Positions 51,625 to 60,313 are shown, numbered from the stretch's first letter. The stretch is DNA of 64,000 nt from Clostridia bacterium (GCA_017469545.1 JAFUGE010000017.1:55872-119871), one strand, 5' to 3'. A program made the numbers and translations. The notes: generated from the sequence alone by a model not told the origin.

Positions 51625-52116
51625 TTATTCAAGAATAACCGTGTCTCCTTGCTTTAAACTTTCCTGAACATTAATTACTCTCTGGTTTGACGAGCCTTTC
51701 CACTTGAGTGCCGGATTTCTAAGAGAATCTACATACTGGCCATCAACCAAAACATCTACATACTTCATAGCTTCGTCATTTTTCAAATCTCTTTCAAAAG
51801 AATAGCCAGACCACATCCATAAATCTTTTTCTGGAAAAGCATCCTTAAAAGCTTTTGCAAGCTTTCTTGTACCTTCTTGATTAATAGGATGCATTGGCTC
51901 TCCACCTAATATCGATAGTCCTTTTATGTTCTCATTCTTGCAAAGTTCAAGTACGTGATTAATCGTTTCGTCATTAAATTCTATTCCACTATTAAAATCG
52001 TGTGTCTCTGGATTAAAGCAATTTTTGCAATGAAATGCACAGCCCTGCATAAAAATAGAAACTCTCACTCCTGGTCCATCTGCTATATCCATTTTTCTAA
52101 TTTTGTTGTAACGCAT
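51625..52116 (-). CDS. nrdG: Anaerobic ribonucleotide reductase activating protein
   Basis: 163 residues with a radical SAM cluster motif C26-x3-C30-x2-C33 (CAFHCKNC), and the SILGGEPMHPINQ and WSGYSFERDL segments of the NrdG family. It makes the glycyl radical in NrdD. ATG 52116 has AGGAGAAAA; the open frame upstream reads through REP-like units and is not coding. Third gene of the operon. Confidence 0.95.
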   Translation of the reverse strand: MRYNKIRKMDIADGPGVRVSIFMQGCAFHCKNCFNPETHDFNSGIEFNDETINHVLELCKNENIKGLSILGGEPMHPINQEGTRKLAKAFKDAFPEKDLWMWSGYSFERDLKNDEAMKYVDVLVDGQYVDSLRNPALKWKGSSNQRVINVQESLKQGDTVILE

Positions 52117-52136
52117 ATAAAATTTTCTCCTAATCT

Positions 52137-52205
52137 GTAGGGGCAGCGTATCACGCTGCCCGATAATCTTGTTTTTCTGCGGGTAGCGTTCTACGCTACC
52201 CCTAC
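52137..52205. repeat. Inverted pair of REP-like palindromes overlapping the nrdD end
   Basis: GTAG unit (52137-52161) and a CTAC unit (52181-52205) with compensatory GGGTAGCG/CGCTACCC arms. The second unit encodes the last four codons and stop of nrdD on the minus strand. Confidence 0.85.
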
Positions 52206-54410
52206 AGGTTTTTCTAAGCAAACATCGTCTTTATTGTCTACATGTAGCACTCTCTCTTTTATCTCTTGTGTTCTTCCTTTATTCCAGAAATTACTTCCAA
52301 TATAGCCACATGTTCTTCTTGCAACATTAAGTGTATCGTGATTTCTATTACCGCAATTTGGGCAATACCATTCCATATTATCGTCAATTAAAATTTCTCC
52401 ATCAAATCCACAAACTTGGCAATAGTCTGACTTTGTATTTAATTCCGCATACATAATATTATCATAGATAAATTTAATAATCTGAAGAACCGCTTCCAAA
52501 TTATTCTGCAAGTTTGGCGTCTCCACATACGAGATAGCTCCTCCAGGACTTAATCTTTGGAACTTGCTTTCAATCTTTAATTTAGAGAACGCATCTATCT
52601 CTTCAAATACAGGTATATGATAAGAATTCGTAATGTAATCTCTATCTGTAATACCTTCGATTACGCCAAATCTATTCTTCAAGCATTTTGCAAATTTATA
52701 AGTCGTAGACTCAATTGGAGTTCCATAAACGCTATAATCCAAGTCTTCGTCAGCTTTCCACTCTTTGCATTTATCGTTCATTCTTTGCATTACTTCAAAT
52801 CCGAACTCTTCGCCCTCAGCGCCGTCTGTATGGCTATTCCCTGTCATATACTTGACACACTCATAAAGGCCAGCATAGCCAAGAGAAATTGTAGAATATC
52901 CGTGATGCAATAATTCGTGGATGCTCTCGCCTTTGCCAAGTCTTGCTAGTGCTCCATGTTGCCACAAAATTGGAGCAACATCACTCACAGCATGACTTAA
53001 TCTTTCATGTCTTGCTTGAAGCGCTCTATGACAAAGTTCTAATCTTTCGTCAAATATCTTCCAGAATTTTTCTTTATCCTTCTTAGAAGATAATGCAACA
53101 TCCACCAAGTTAATCGTTACAACCCCTTGATTAAATCTGCCATAGTATTTGCCTTTTCCTTCCACATAATTCTTCGCATGTGCAATATTGCCAAGACTCA
53201 TTGTTCTATCTGGAGTAAGGAATGATCTACAACCCATACAAGGATAGCAATCGCCTTCGCCGTATTCGTTCTTCTTTAATTCTAGCATAACTTTCTCAGA
53301 AATATAATCTGGAACCATTCTCTTTGCCGTACATTTTGCAGCAAGCTCTGTTAAATACCAATACTTGCTATCTTCTGTAATATTATCTTTCTCAAGTACA
53401 TATAAAAGCTTTGGAAAAGCAGGTGTAATGTACACGCCTTTTTCATTCTTCATTCCTTGAATTCTTTGCTCTAAGAACTCTTTAATAATCATAGCCAATT
53501 CTTCTTTATACTCGTCTGTCTCTCCCAAATAGAAGCATACACTTAAGAATGGAGCTTGTCCATTTGTCGTTGTCATAGAATTGATTTGATATTGGAACGT
53601 CTGAACGCCATCTTTAATTTCCTTTGCCAAATCTTCTTTTGCAAATTTTTCGCATTGGAATTCTGATAAATTTCTATCCTGGTATCTCTTCAAATAGAAG
53701 TTATAGCTATCTCTAACAAATGGTGCTAAGTGCGTCATAGTAACCGTTGCGCCACCATATTGGCTTGAACTTGCCGCCGTAATAATTTGCGTGGCAATCG
53801 TCATAGCCGTCAAGAACTTATGCGGTTTTTCAATCATAACGCCATTGATATTTGTCCCGTTTTGAAGCATATCTTCCAAATTAAGCAAATCACAGTTATG
53901 CAAAGCATTTTGTGCAAAATAATCTGCATCGTGGAAGTGGATAATTCCTTCGTCATGTGCTTTCACAATATCTTCCGGAAGCAAAAATCTTCTCGTGATA
54001 TCTGTACTTGTAATGCCGGCCAAGTAATCTCTTTGCGTTGTTACCACTCTCGCATTTTTATTAGAATTCTCCGTATTCCAATAATCGCTCTCACCATCAA
54101 TTAGCTCTTTAATCGATTGGTCTGTGGTATTGGCTTTTCTTACAAGGGCTCTTGTATAACGATACGTAATGTATTGCTTCGCCAATTTATATTTACCGAA
54201 TTCCATTAATTTCTCTTCGATAATATCCTGAATATCTTCCACTAATATTCTAGATTTATTCTTCTCTTCAATAAAAGTAATAATCTCATTGATTTCCTCT
54301 TCTGTTGCTTTTTCTTTTCTTGTCACTTCGTTATTCGCCTTGCTAATGGCTGTTCTTATTTTCTCTGGATTATAATCTACACTTGTCCCATCTCTCTTAA
54401 TTATTTTCAT
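52191..54410 (-). CDS. nrdD: Anaerobic ribonucleoside-triphosphate reductase
   Basis: 739 residues: an N-terminal ATP-cone (KRDGTSVDYNPEKIRTAI), the catalytic barrel with ALHNCDLLNLEDML, GGATVTMTH, GDCYPCMGCRSF, and a C-terminal zinc site (CQVCG, CPNCG) with the glycyl-radical motif RRTCGYIGSNFW. It makes deoxyribonucleotides under anaerobic conditions using formate-type reductant. ATG 54410 is preceded by GGGGGAA. The last residues (PVGVA) are read from a REP-like palindrome, which also gives the stop codon. Second gene of the operon. Confidence 0.96.
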   Translation of the reverse strand: MKIIKRDGTSVDYNPEKIRTAISKANNEVTRKEKATEEEINEIITFIEEKNKSRILVEDIQDIIEEKLMEFGKYKLAKQYITYRYTRALVRKANTTDQSIKELIDGESDYWNTENSNKNARVVTTQRDYLAGITSTDITRRFLLPEDIVKAHDEGIIHFHDADYFAQNALHNCDLLNLEDMLQNGTNINGVMIEKPHKFLTAMTIATQIITAASSSQYGGATVTMTHLAPFVRDSYNFYLKRYQDRNLSEFQCEKFAKEDLAKEIKDGVQTFQYQINSMTTTNGQAPFLSVCFYLGETDEYKEELAMIIKEFLEQRIQGMKNEKGVYITPAFPKLLYVLEKDNITEDSKYWYLTELAAKCTAKRMVPDYISEKVMLELKKNEYGEGDCYPCMGCRSFLTPDRTMSLGNIAHAKNYVEGKGKYYGRFNQGVVTINLVDVALSSKKDKEKFWKIFDERLELCHRALQARHERLSHAVSDVAPILWQHGALARLGKGESIHELLHHGYSTISLGYAGLYECVKYMTGNSHTDGAEGEEFGFEVMQRMNDKCKEWKADEDLDYSVYGTPIESTTYKFAKCLKNRFGVIEGITDRDYITNSYHIPVFEEIDAFSKLKIESKFQRLSPGGAISYVETPNLQNNLEAVLQIIKFIYDNIMYAELNTKSDYCQVCGFDGEILIDDNMEWYCPNCGNRNHDTLNVARRTCGYIGSNFWNKGRTQEIKERVLHVDNKDDVCLEKPVGVA

Positions 54411-54439
54411 AATACTTCCCCCCATACTCTTTTGTATAT

Positions 54440-56392
54440 TTATTTAAATGAAATACATCCCACATCATACTGATCCATCAAACGGATTATTTTCTCCGCT
54501 TCTACCTTCTCTTTCTTCAAAACAGTCCTTGCCCCGCCATCAAAAAGCTTATGATACGGTGCTTCGATTTCCAGTTTCGTCTCCGCTAAACACTCAAAAT
54601 CACTCGGAATACTAAATCCACATGTATAAGCCGCTTTATCCGTCACGCCCTTTATCGTTCCGTAAAGCATCCTATCCTTCTCAATAAACTTACTATCCAT
54701 ATCGCACGCCTGCTTCAAAGAAAAATTCAAATGATGTTCTTTCGATACTTCCTCTAACAACTTCCTAATTTCTTTCGCAATTTCCAATCCTAACTCTTGC
54801 GAAGCCTTCGATTCGCCTTGATGTTTTCCCGTTAAAACAATTAAACATTCGCTAAGTCCAACAACACCTAACTCTAGCAAACCGTGTTTCAATACATCCT
54901 CAATCGTGTTATTATCATTGAGTTTCTCACTCTCTATCCAAATACCAGACATAATAGAAGATAACTGTCTTTTCACTGCTGTCGCTTGAAAACTAAAACG
55001 TTCTAATAATGAATTAACAGCAATATGTACATCGTCTTTTAAATGATCCATAAACTTGTCTTTCAGCGTTCTAAACTCTTCTTCACGTCCGATATCCATA
55101 TCTTTTGTATTAATAAGCGACTCTATCGCAATCTTTGGTAAATTCAAACTGACGGAAGCAATGACGCCTCTCCCATAAGAATACTTAACCTCAGAATACA
55201 CATCTTCATAAACTCTAGAATCACCTATATTTGAACATTCATAGTACTCTCTCTCTTTCTCACCTTCTTTCCACTTACTATTTTCATTAAACGTAGCATC
55301 CAAATTTAAGAAATGAAAAAACGGATTCTCAAAAGCAAGTCTCAATGCAAGCACATACAAATCATAATTCATATCCCCTGCAGAATAATTGACTCCATTT
55401 TTCTTTTTCCAAGTTTGAATAAACACGTTTTCTCTATTCACAAAGTCAAATCCCAAATTCAGAATTTCTCTTATCACACATCTGCCTTCCGGTGAAGTAT
55501 CTGTGCCATAATTGATGGAATTTAATAAAACAGTTTCTTTCGTTCGAGAAATAATCTCTAGTAAAATCTTAAGTGAATTTTTCACTCTTACAACCGTTTT
55601 ATTAATCGCAAACTGCCTATTTTTGTCTATCATTTCCTCCTCAGAATAAACATATTCTTTTGGATAGCTATTTTCGTAATTCAAATTTAAAAGTGCAGAT
55701 AAAGCACTGATTTCCTCTTCATAAGTTTTTCTAACAAATGGAGCAAGCATGTAATCAATTGCTGGAAGCGCATAATTGCCGTCAATCTCTTTTCTCACTT
55801 TTCTCGTAAAAACACATAAGCAATTTACCGCTTCTTCAATATTCTTACATTCCTTTAAAATCTCACTGCCAATTTGGAAAGAATGAATCGATTTCGTTGG
55901 ATAAAAATACTTGCTAATAATATCAATATATCCAAACTTCTCTGCATCTCGTGCATCCTTCGAAAGTAAAAACGTATCCACATAAGGCTTCATGGCCTCA
56001 GCCGCAAATTTATCAAGCATATCACTTGGCGTCTTATAATAATTATTATCTCCACGCCTTAGCATATAGTTAGACTTCGAAGTAATAATATCTAGAAAAA
56101 CATCTTTTGTTCTAGATTTTCTGGCAATATCTCTGATGTATCGATACGTAATATAGCTAGTCGCAACATCTTTTCTGCTGGAAGCCATTAGCTTTTTTTC
56201 CACCAAATCCTGAAGCTCATAAACGCTAATTTCTTCGCGACTTTCCACTTGGTTTTCGATACTCACTGCAATTTTCTCTGCTAATTCTCTGTCGATTCCC
56301 TCAGGCGTCTGCTGCATCGCTTTGATAATCGCGTCAATAATTCTATCTTTGCAAAACTCCATTACCCTTCCATCACGTTTTACTACTTGCAT
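54440..56392 (-). CDS. NrdD-like paralogue lacking the glycyl-radical domain
   Basis: 650 residues. It starts with an ATP-cone (KRDGRVMEFCKDRIIDAIIKA) and follows NrdD through the barrel: ALPAIDYMLAPFVRKTYEEE, and YYECSNIGDSRVYEDVYSEV at the place of the GDCYPCMGC active-site stretch, then SYGRGVIASVSLNLPKIAI. GTIKGVTDKAAYTCGFSIP matches the late core. The chain ends about 75 residues before the zinc and glycyl-radical parts of NrdD, at VGCISFK. A reductase activity of its own is unlikely; a regulatory or complex-forming role is possible. First gene of the nrd operon, 29 nt before nrdD. ATG 56392 chosen. Confidence 0.8.
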   Translation of the reverse strand: MQVVKRDGRVMEFCKDRIIDAIIKAMQQTPEGIDRELAEKIAVSIENQVESREEISVYELQDLVEKKLMASSRKDVATSYITYRYIRDIARKSRTKDVFLDIITSKSNYMLRRGDNNYYKTPSDMLDKFAAEAMKPYVDTFLLSKDARDAEKFGYIDIISKYFYPTKSIHSFQIGSEILKECKNIEEAVNCLCVFTRKVRKEIDGNYALPAIDYMLAPFVRKTYEEEISALSALLNLNYENSYPKEYVYSEEEMIDKNRQFAINKTVVRVKNSLKILLEIISRTKETVLLNSINYGTDTSPEGRCVIREILNLGFDFVNRENVFIQTWKKKNGVNYSAGDMNYDLYVLALRLAFENPFFHFLNLDATFNENSKWKEGEKEREYYECSNIGDSRVYEDVYSEVKYSYGRGVIASVSLNLPKIAIESLINTKDMDIGREEEFRTLKDKFMDHLKDDVHIAVNSLLERFSFQATAVKRQLSSIMSGIWIESEKLNDNNTIEDVLKHGLLELGVVGLSECLIVLTGKHQGESKASQELGLEIAKEIRKLLEEVSKEHHLNFSLKQACDMDSKFIEKDRMLYGTIKGVTDKAAYTCGFSIPSDFECLAETKLEIEAPYHKLFDGGARTVLKKEKVEAEKIIRLMDQYDVGCISFK

Positions 56393-56424
56393 AAATGCTC
56401 CTTTTTTGTTTTTATTGTGATTCC

Positions 56425-56471
56425 ATTTTACCGGATAAGCCGGCACAAAAAAGTTGCACTGGCAACTTTTT
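56425..56471 (-). promoter_or_regulatory. CRP/FNR-type palindrome at -41.5 of the nrd operon promoter
   Basis: A TAAAAT box (56430-56425, minus strand) places the start near 56418. AAAAAGTTGC-ACTG-GCAACTTTTT (56448-56471), with core GTTGC-N4-GCAAC (56453-56466), is centred at about -41.5. No good -35 box is present, as in class II CRP/FNR activated promoters. Confidence 0.6.
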
Positions 56472-56487
56472 CAAAAATTGTTTTGAA
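56470..56487. repeat. Second palindrome TTCAAAA-N4-TTTTGAA
   Basis: Seven-base arms with a 4-base centre, next to the GTTGC palindrome in the intergenic region. Role unknown. Confidence 0.4.
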
Positions 56488-56595
56488 TTTTGTTCAAACG
56501 TCTTGGCTCAGAACGCTTACAAGAAATATTACAAATATGTTACAAAAACTGACAAAAAGATTTACGCCTAAAAATCACTTTTTCATTCAATCACT

Positions 56596-56625
56596 GTTGC
56601 CATAGCAACTAAATTATGATATATT
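56596..56625 (+). promoter_or_regulatory. Promoter of the CRP/FNR-like gene with overlapping palindrome
   Basis: TTGCCA and TATATT (17-nt spacer) lie within and after GTTGC-CATA-GCAAC (56596-56609). The same core as at the nrd operon covers the -35 box, which fits autorepression. Confidence 0.6.
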
Positions 56626-56658
56626 AATGTCAACCATTCAGGGATTCGGAGGGATAAA

Positions 56659-57285
56659 ATGAAAGCGAATTTTGATGTAGATAATTTCATAAACCGATTT
56701 AAAAACAACTGCAGAATCGTTGATATAAAAGAGTTTCAAGCCAACGAAGTCATTACAACTTTCCTACTAAAAAGGAACCAATTCTGTGTATTACTAGACG
56801 GCGAAGCACAATTAATCACTTATGATAAAAATGGTAATAAAAAAATATTATATTATTATCGAAAAAATGATATTTTTGGTGAAGCGCTATTTAAAATAAA
56901 TTCTGATAGAGAGCTATTTGTACTCGCCAAGAAAAAATGCACCGTGCTATTCTTTCCTTACGATTTAGCAGAGCGCTGCCCCGAAACAAACTGTATTTAT
57001 CACATAGAACTTTTGAAAAACTTACCCGACTTAATCATTAACTCTATTTCCGAACAAAATGCAAGAATAGAGCTCCTAACAAAGAAAAGTGTCAGAGATA
57101 AACTACTTACCTACTTCGAAAATCAAGCGCTAGAAGCGGGCAAAAAAACATTTGAACTTCCTTTTACGCTAGTAGATTTGTCCGACTACTTAATGATAGA
57201 ACGCACCGCAATGATGCGAGAAATCAAGCGTCTCAAAGACGAAAACATCATTAAGAAAAATAAAAATAAAATTACACTAAACTAA
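56659..57285 (+). CDS. CRP/FNR-family transcription regulator
   Basis: 208 residues: a cyclic-nucleotide-binding-type beta roll (residues 20-115; LLDGEAQLITYDKNG, YRKNDIFGEALF), a long dimerisation helix, and a C-terminal winged helix (LVDLSDYLMIERTAMMREIKRLKDE). No CxxC iron-sulphur ligands of FNR are seen at the N-terminus. GGAGG precedes the ATG. Divergent from the nrd operon; GTTGC-N4-GCAAC sites on both promoters suggest it activates nrd genes and represses itself. The signal is unknown. Confidence 0.85.
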   Translation: MKANFDVDNFINRFKNNCRIVDIKEFQANEVITTFLLKRNQFCVLLDGEAQLITYDKNGNKKILYYYRKNDIFGEALFKINSDRELFVLAKKKCTVLFFPYDLAERCPETNCIYHIELLKNLPDLIINSISEQNARIELLTKKSVRDKLLTYFENQALEAGKKTFELPFTLVDLSDYLMIERTAMMREIKRLKDENIIKKNKNKITLN

Positions 57286-57311
57286 ATGGGTCGCCAATAA
57301 TAGCGACCCAT
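57286..57311. terminator. Hairpin between convergent genes
   Basis: ATGGGTCGC pairs with GCGACCCAT between the CRP/FNR-like gene and the minus-strand zinc-ribbon gene. No clear T run; weak two-way terminator at best. Confidence 0.45.
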
Positions 57312-57319
57312 AAGCACTT

Positions 57320-58573
57320 TTAAACATTTAATTTTCCCTCTTCGTCAATTTTAATATCTTTATGGACATAATCTTGGGCACCAAAAAGTTTCTTGTATTC
57401 TCTCCTAGAATACTCTCGATACATCTTCTCATGGTCCTTCAAGTGAACAAGTGGATTATCTAAAACCTTCTTAACATTTTTATATCTTGCTTTTGTTATC
57501 GTATAAGTACTAATTACCGGCATCCATATCATTGCAATGACTGCGCCAACCCCATCGTCGTCGTCATCCGAATACCTTCTCGAACTACGCGAGCCAGAAA
57601 AACCAATGGCAACAAATACAGTAAGAACAATAGCAATCAACCCCAAAATCGTCATTAATGTCCAAAACTTAGGCTTACTAAGCGGAATTTCTCCCACTAC
57701 TTTTCCCGTTTGCCCATTCAATGCATACGAATACTGTTTTCCCATATAAGGAGTATTAAAAAACCACACCGGAAGCAAAGCATATTTTCTGTCCTTCACA
57801 GAAAATCTCATACGGATTTTTCCACCAGTATACTGATATCCTTTTAATTTTTTCTTAAGGGTTCTATTCGATTCACCGCTTCCTCTAAGTCTAGCCTTTT
57901 TCTCTAAATCTTCTATATTTTCATTTCCATTTTCAGCTGAAAATCCATTTAAATACACCGGATTGAAGTCTTTTAAATCTTCAAGTGAGAAAGGCTCCAG
58001 AGATGTCATGATATCGTCGTCAAGACTGGTACTGGCATCCTGAGGAGAGCTAAGCTCCATATCGTATTCCGTTTCGAAATATTTATAATATGTATTCTTA
58101 TCGGATTCCTTTTTGGCTTCTCCTCTAGCATATGTGCTGGAATCAATCGTAAAAATTTGAAATGGCACATACATCCCCTTTATTTCAGATACCATCGTAT
58201 TATTTCTAAACTTATTAGGGGCCAAAATCTTTTTCTTAACGAACTTTCTATAAATCTCAAGGAATTTATCATTATCAATCTTAAAAGGAATAATTTCGTC
58301 CGGTTTAAACTCGCCTCTAAACCTGTTCTTAATAATCTGATTACTTCCACAATATACGCAACGGGTAATGGTTGTGTTTTCACCAACAAGCAGTTTTGCC
58401 CCGCAAGTACTACAAGTACACTCGTCATAATTGGCCTCATAAATATCCTTTTCAAAATCCTCTACATTAAACTCACTAACATCAATTTCACTGCCACAAT
58501 ACTCACAATAGCACTTCTGAGTACTTGGCATAAAAGTAACATTAGCGCCACACCTTGGACAAGCCGTTTTCAT
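57320..58573 (-). CDS. Zinc-ribbon membrane protein of unknown function
   Basis: 417 residues. Two zinc ribbons at the N-terminus (CPRCG with CEYCG, and CSTCG with CVYCG, residues 4-75), a soluble middle domain, and two hydrophobic segments (near 310-335 and 350-370) separated by an acidic SDDDDDG stretch. ATG 58573 has GGGGTGA. Such 'ribbon plus transmembrane' proteins are widespread in Firmicutes; the task is not known. Confidence 0.8.
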   Translation of the reverse strand: MKTACPRCGANVTFMPSTQKCYCEYCGSEIDVSEFNVEDFEKDIYEANYDECTCSTCGAKLLVGENTTITRCVYCGSNQIIKNRFRGEFKPDEIIPFKIDNDKFLEIYRKFVKKKILAPNKFRNNTMVSEIKGMYVPFQIFTIDSSTYARGEAKKESDKNTYYKYFETEYDMELSSPQDASTSLDDDIMTSLEPFSLEDLKDFNPVYLNGFSAENGNENIEDLEKKARLRGSGESNRTLKKKLKGYQYTGGKIRMRFSVKDRKYALLPVWFFNTPYMGKQYSYALNGQTGKVVGEIPLSKPKFWTLMTILGLIAIVLTVFVAIGFSGSRSSRRYSDDDDDGVGAVIAMIWMPVISTYTITKARYKNVKKVLDNPLVHLKDHEKMYREYSRREYKKLFGAQDYVHKDIKIDEEGKLNV

Positions 58574-58640
58574 TAGTATCACCCCATTTAAATAAGAGAT
58601 TCTATTATTATTATACCACAAAAAACCGTCAAAAAACAAC

Positions 58641-58675
58641 AAAAAGAACCCTGAAATCTCAGGATTCTTTTTAAA
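58641..58675 (-). terminator. Intrinsic terminator of the 87-residue gene
   Basis: AAAGAATCCTGAG pairs with TCAGGGTTCTTT, followed by T residues on the minus strand. Confidence 0.85.
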
Positions 58676-58681
58676 CGGCAC

Positions 58682-58945
58682 TTAATATAAATTTTTCGTC
58701 AACTCATATCGCACAATCCTATTTACTTTCTGCGCGATATTTCTGATGTTCCGCTTCGTCTCTTCATTATCCAGATCTTGAGTATTCTCGATAATTGTCA
58801 GCCTATTATCAAGCTGCAGGAGACTAGCGCACTTCACAAGATAAAGCTTGTAGGTGTAATCGTTCGGTCCGGAATTGCTGGGCTGGTATCGGCAAAATTC
58901 TTTTATTTTCTGCCGAACGGTAGAGATCTTAGGAGTAGCGCCCAT
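58682..58945 (-). CDS. Small orphan protein, 87 residues
   Basis: Starts MGATPKISTVRQKIKEFCRY and is mainly helical, with many Asn, Arg and Leu residues, one Cys pair far apart and no membrane segment. It has its own promoter (TTTACA, 17 nt, TATAAT, minus strand, 59012-58984) and terminator. No family recognised. Divergent from the small gene at 59108 and organised like the other orphan units in the window. Confidence 0.65.
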   Translation of the reverse strand: MGATPKISTVRQKIKEFCRYQPSNSGPNDYTYKLYLVKCASLLQLDNRLTIIENTQDLDNEETKRNIRNIAQKVNRIVRYELTKNLY

Positions 58946-58983
58946 ACATCATACCGCCTTTCATAAAAATTTAGACGTTTTTT

Positions 58984-59012
58984 ATTATACCATATATTTT
59001 CCCTTATGTAAA
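58984..59012 (-). promoter_or_regulatory. Promoter for the 87-residue orphan gene
   Basis: TTTACA, 17-nt spacer, TATAAT on the minus strand. Confidence 0.7.
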
Positions 59013-59039
59013 CATTTTCCTATATTTTTACATATTATG

Positions 59040-59068
59040 TTGACTTTTGCGCATGATTATGATATAAT
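59040..59068 (+). promoter_or_regulatory. Promoter for the 102-residue orphan gene
   Basis: TTGACT, 17-nt spacer, TATAAT. It is divergent from the promoter at 58984-59012. Confidence 0.8.
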
Positions 59069-59107
59069 TTCAACTGTTAAGATATTTATAAGGAGGTACT
59101 TCCAACT

Positions 59108-59416
59108 ATGAAGTACGAGATTATGCCCGCCACCGCTCCCATCAACGAAACTGCACGTCTTCAATTCGAATTAGAAAATGAGAGAGTATCCATTAACCTT
59201 CGGATTATGGAGAAAAATGGAGTAAAATTCCCCAAGATTGAAGTCGCCGAGCGAGTTCCGATTATGAAGCTTCCTTACAGGGGCGAAAATATGGAACTCT
59301 GGGCAGAGGCGTTCCGGGACAGTAAAACCGGAGAAAAGTGGAATCGGTTCATTATCAGGCAGCCTCCGTATCGGATGGCTACCTACTCCGCCCCGTTTAA
59401 AATTTTGGCGGATTAA
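59108..59416 (+). CDS. Small orphan protein, 102 residues
   Basis: AAGGAGG precedes the ATG. The product begins MKYEIMPATAPINETARLQF and is a mix of predicted strands (VSINLRIMEKNGVKFPKIEV) and a short helix; no cysteine, no membrane part. Codons are G/C-richer than in its neighbours. Own promoter and terminator. No family recognised. Confidence 0.7.
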   Translation: MKYEIMPATAPINETARLQFELENERVSINLRIMEKNGVKFPKIEVAERVPIMKLPYRGENMELWAEAFRDSKTGEKWNRFIIRQPPYRMATYSAPFKILAD

Positions 59417-59421
59417 AACCC

Positions 59422-59456
59422 AAAAGAGCGTTGAAACATCAGCGCTCTTTTATTTT
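59422..59456 (+). terminator. Intrinsic terminator
   Basis: AAAAGAGCG-TTGA pairs with TCA-GCGCTCTTTT, followed by T residues. Confidence 0.85.
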
Positions 59457-59469
59457 TATATCATTTTTC

Positions 59470-60222
59470 TTATATTTTCTCAACAACCTTAAGTGCTATC
59501 CTTAAACATTCCGTCAATATTGGTGATCTATCGTCTTGCATTGTTCTTAACTTCCATTCGTCGCTTTCCAACGTATCGTCACAGTATAAAAATTGATATG
59601 ATTCGATATTTCTCAATTTGCTCATTGCCATAATCGAAGCACATTCCATTTCCACGACATCGCATCCGTTCTCAGACATCCTCTTCACTTTGCCTACTGT
59701 CTCGCGATATATCGCATCCGTTGTCCAAGTTTTTGTACAATAATAGTGAATCGCATTATCCTCAAAAATCTGAGATAATTTCTCCGCCGTATCTATCTTA
59801 ATAAACTCACTAGCAGGCAAATAATGATAACTTGTCCCCTCGTCTCGATATGCCTCCGTCGGAATAATAAATGCACCTTTCGGCACATTGCCGTTCAATT
59901 GTCCACACGAACCAAAAACAATGAATTTTTTAACACCCCTAGCAATTAATTCTTCCATCATGCCAACCGCAGCTGGTCCGCCCATTAACGTTCGATAAAC
60001 GATAACGTCTTTCCCCGCATAATTCGTTTTATAAATCTTTATCTTTTCGCCGCCAACTAAAGTATAGCTAAACTCTTCAAAAGCATCATTATTTTTTATG
60101 TAGTCAATTAATTCTGTTTTAAATACCACGATAGCAATTTCAGGTAACTCGCACATCCCCCTCGTAAAAATCTCTGCTTTTACAATCTCATTACTCTCGT
60201 CATACGCCTCTAAAATACCCAT
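59470..60222 (-). CDS. Nucleoside phosphorylase (PNP/UDP family)
   Basis: 250 residues. GSCGQLNGNVPKGAFII, YRDEGTSYHYLPA and DVVEMECASIMAMSK are the ribose- and base-binding motifs of the PNP_UDP_1 superfamily, nearest to uridine phosphorylase-like members. It splits nucleosides by phosphate. ATG 60222 has GGAGAGGAGG; the 17 codons upstream in the same frame run into a decayed REP-like unit and are not coding. Exact substrate not told. Confidence 0.88.
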   Translation of the reverse strand: MGILEAYDESNEIVKAEIFTRGMCELPEIAIVVFKTELIDYIKNNDAFEEFSYTLVGGEKIKIYKTNYAGKDVIVYRTLMGGPAAVGMMEELIARGVKKFIVFGSCGQLNGNVPKGAFIIPTEAYRDEGTSYHYLPASEFIKIDTAEKLSQIFEDNAIHYYCTKTWTTDAIYRETVGKVKRMSENGCDVVEMECASIMAMSKLRNIESYQFLYCDDTLESDEWKLRTMQDDRSPILTECLRIALKVVEKI

Positions 60223-60240
60223 AAAAATCCTCCTCTCCCA

Positions 60241-60268
60241 TGCAGGCACGTGATACGCTGCCCCTACA
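60241..60268 (-). repeat. Decayed REP-like unit
   Basis: TGCAGGCA-CGTGATACGCTGCCC then CTAC: the left arm has lost bases, the right arm is intact. It lies upstream of the nucleoside phosphorylase gene. Confidence 0.6.
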
Positions 60269-60313
60269 CACACTCTCTTTTACATATTTTTTAATGCTAA
60301 CACGCTAATTCTA

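Noticed and set aside
51625..52221. Longer start of nrdG at 52221
   Set aside because: The extra codons read through an inverted pair of REP-like palindromes; ATG 52116 has the ribosome site and matches the conserved NrdG start.
56521..56560. NrdR box near ATTACAAATATGTTACAA
   Set aside because: Only part of the ACA-N-ATAT-N-TGT pattern is present, and it is not in the expected place relative to the nrd promoter.
60223..60273. Longer start of the nucleoside phosphorylase
   Set aside because: The extra codons cover a decayed REP-like unit; ATG 60222 has a strong ribosome site.
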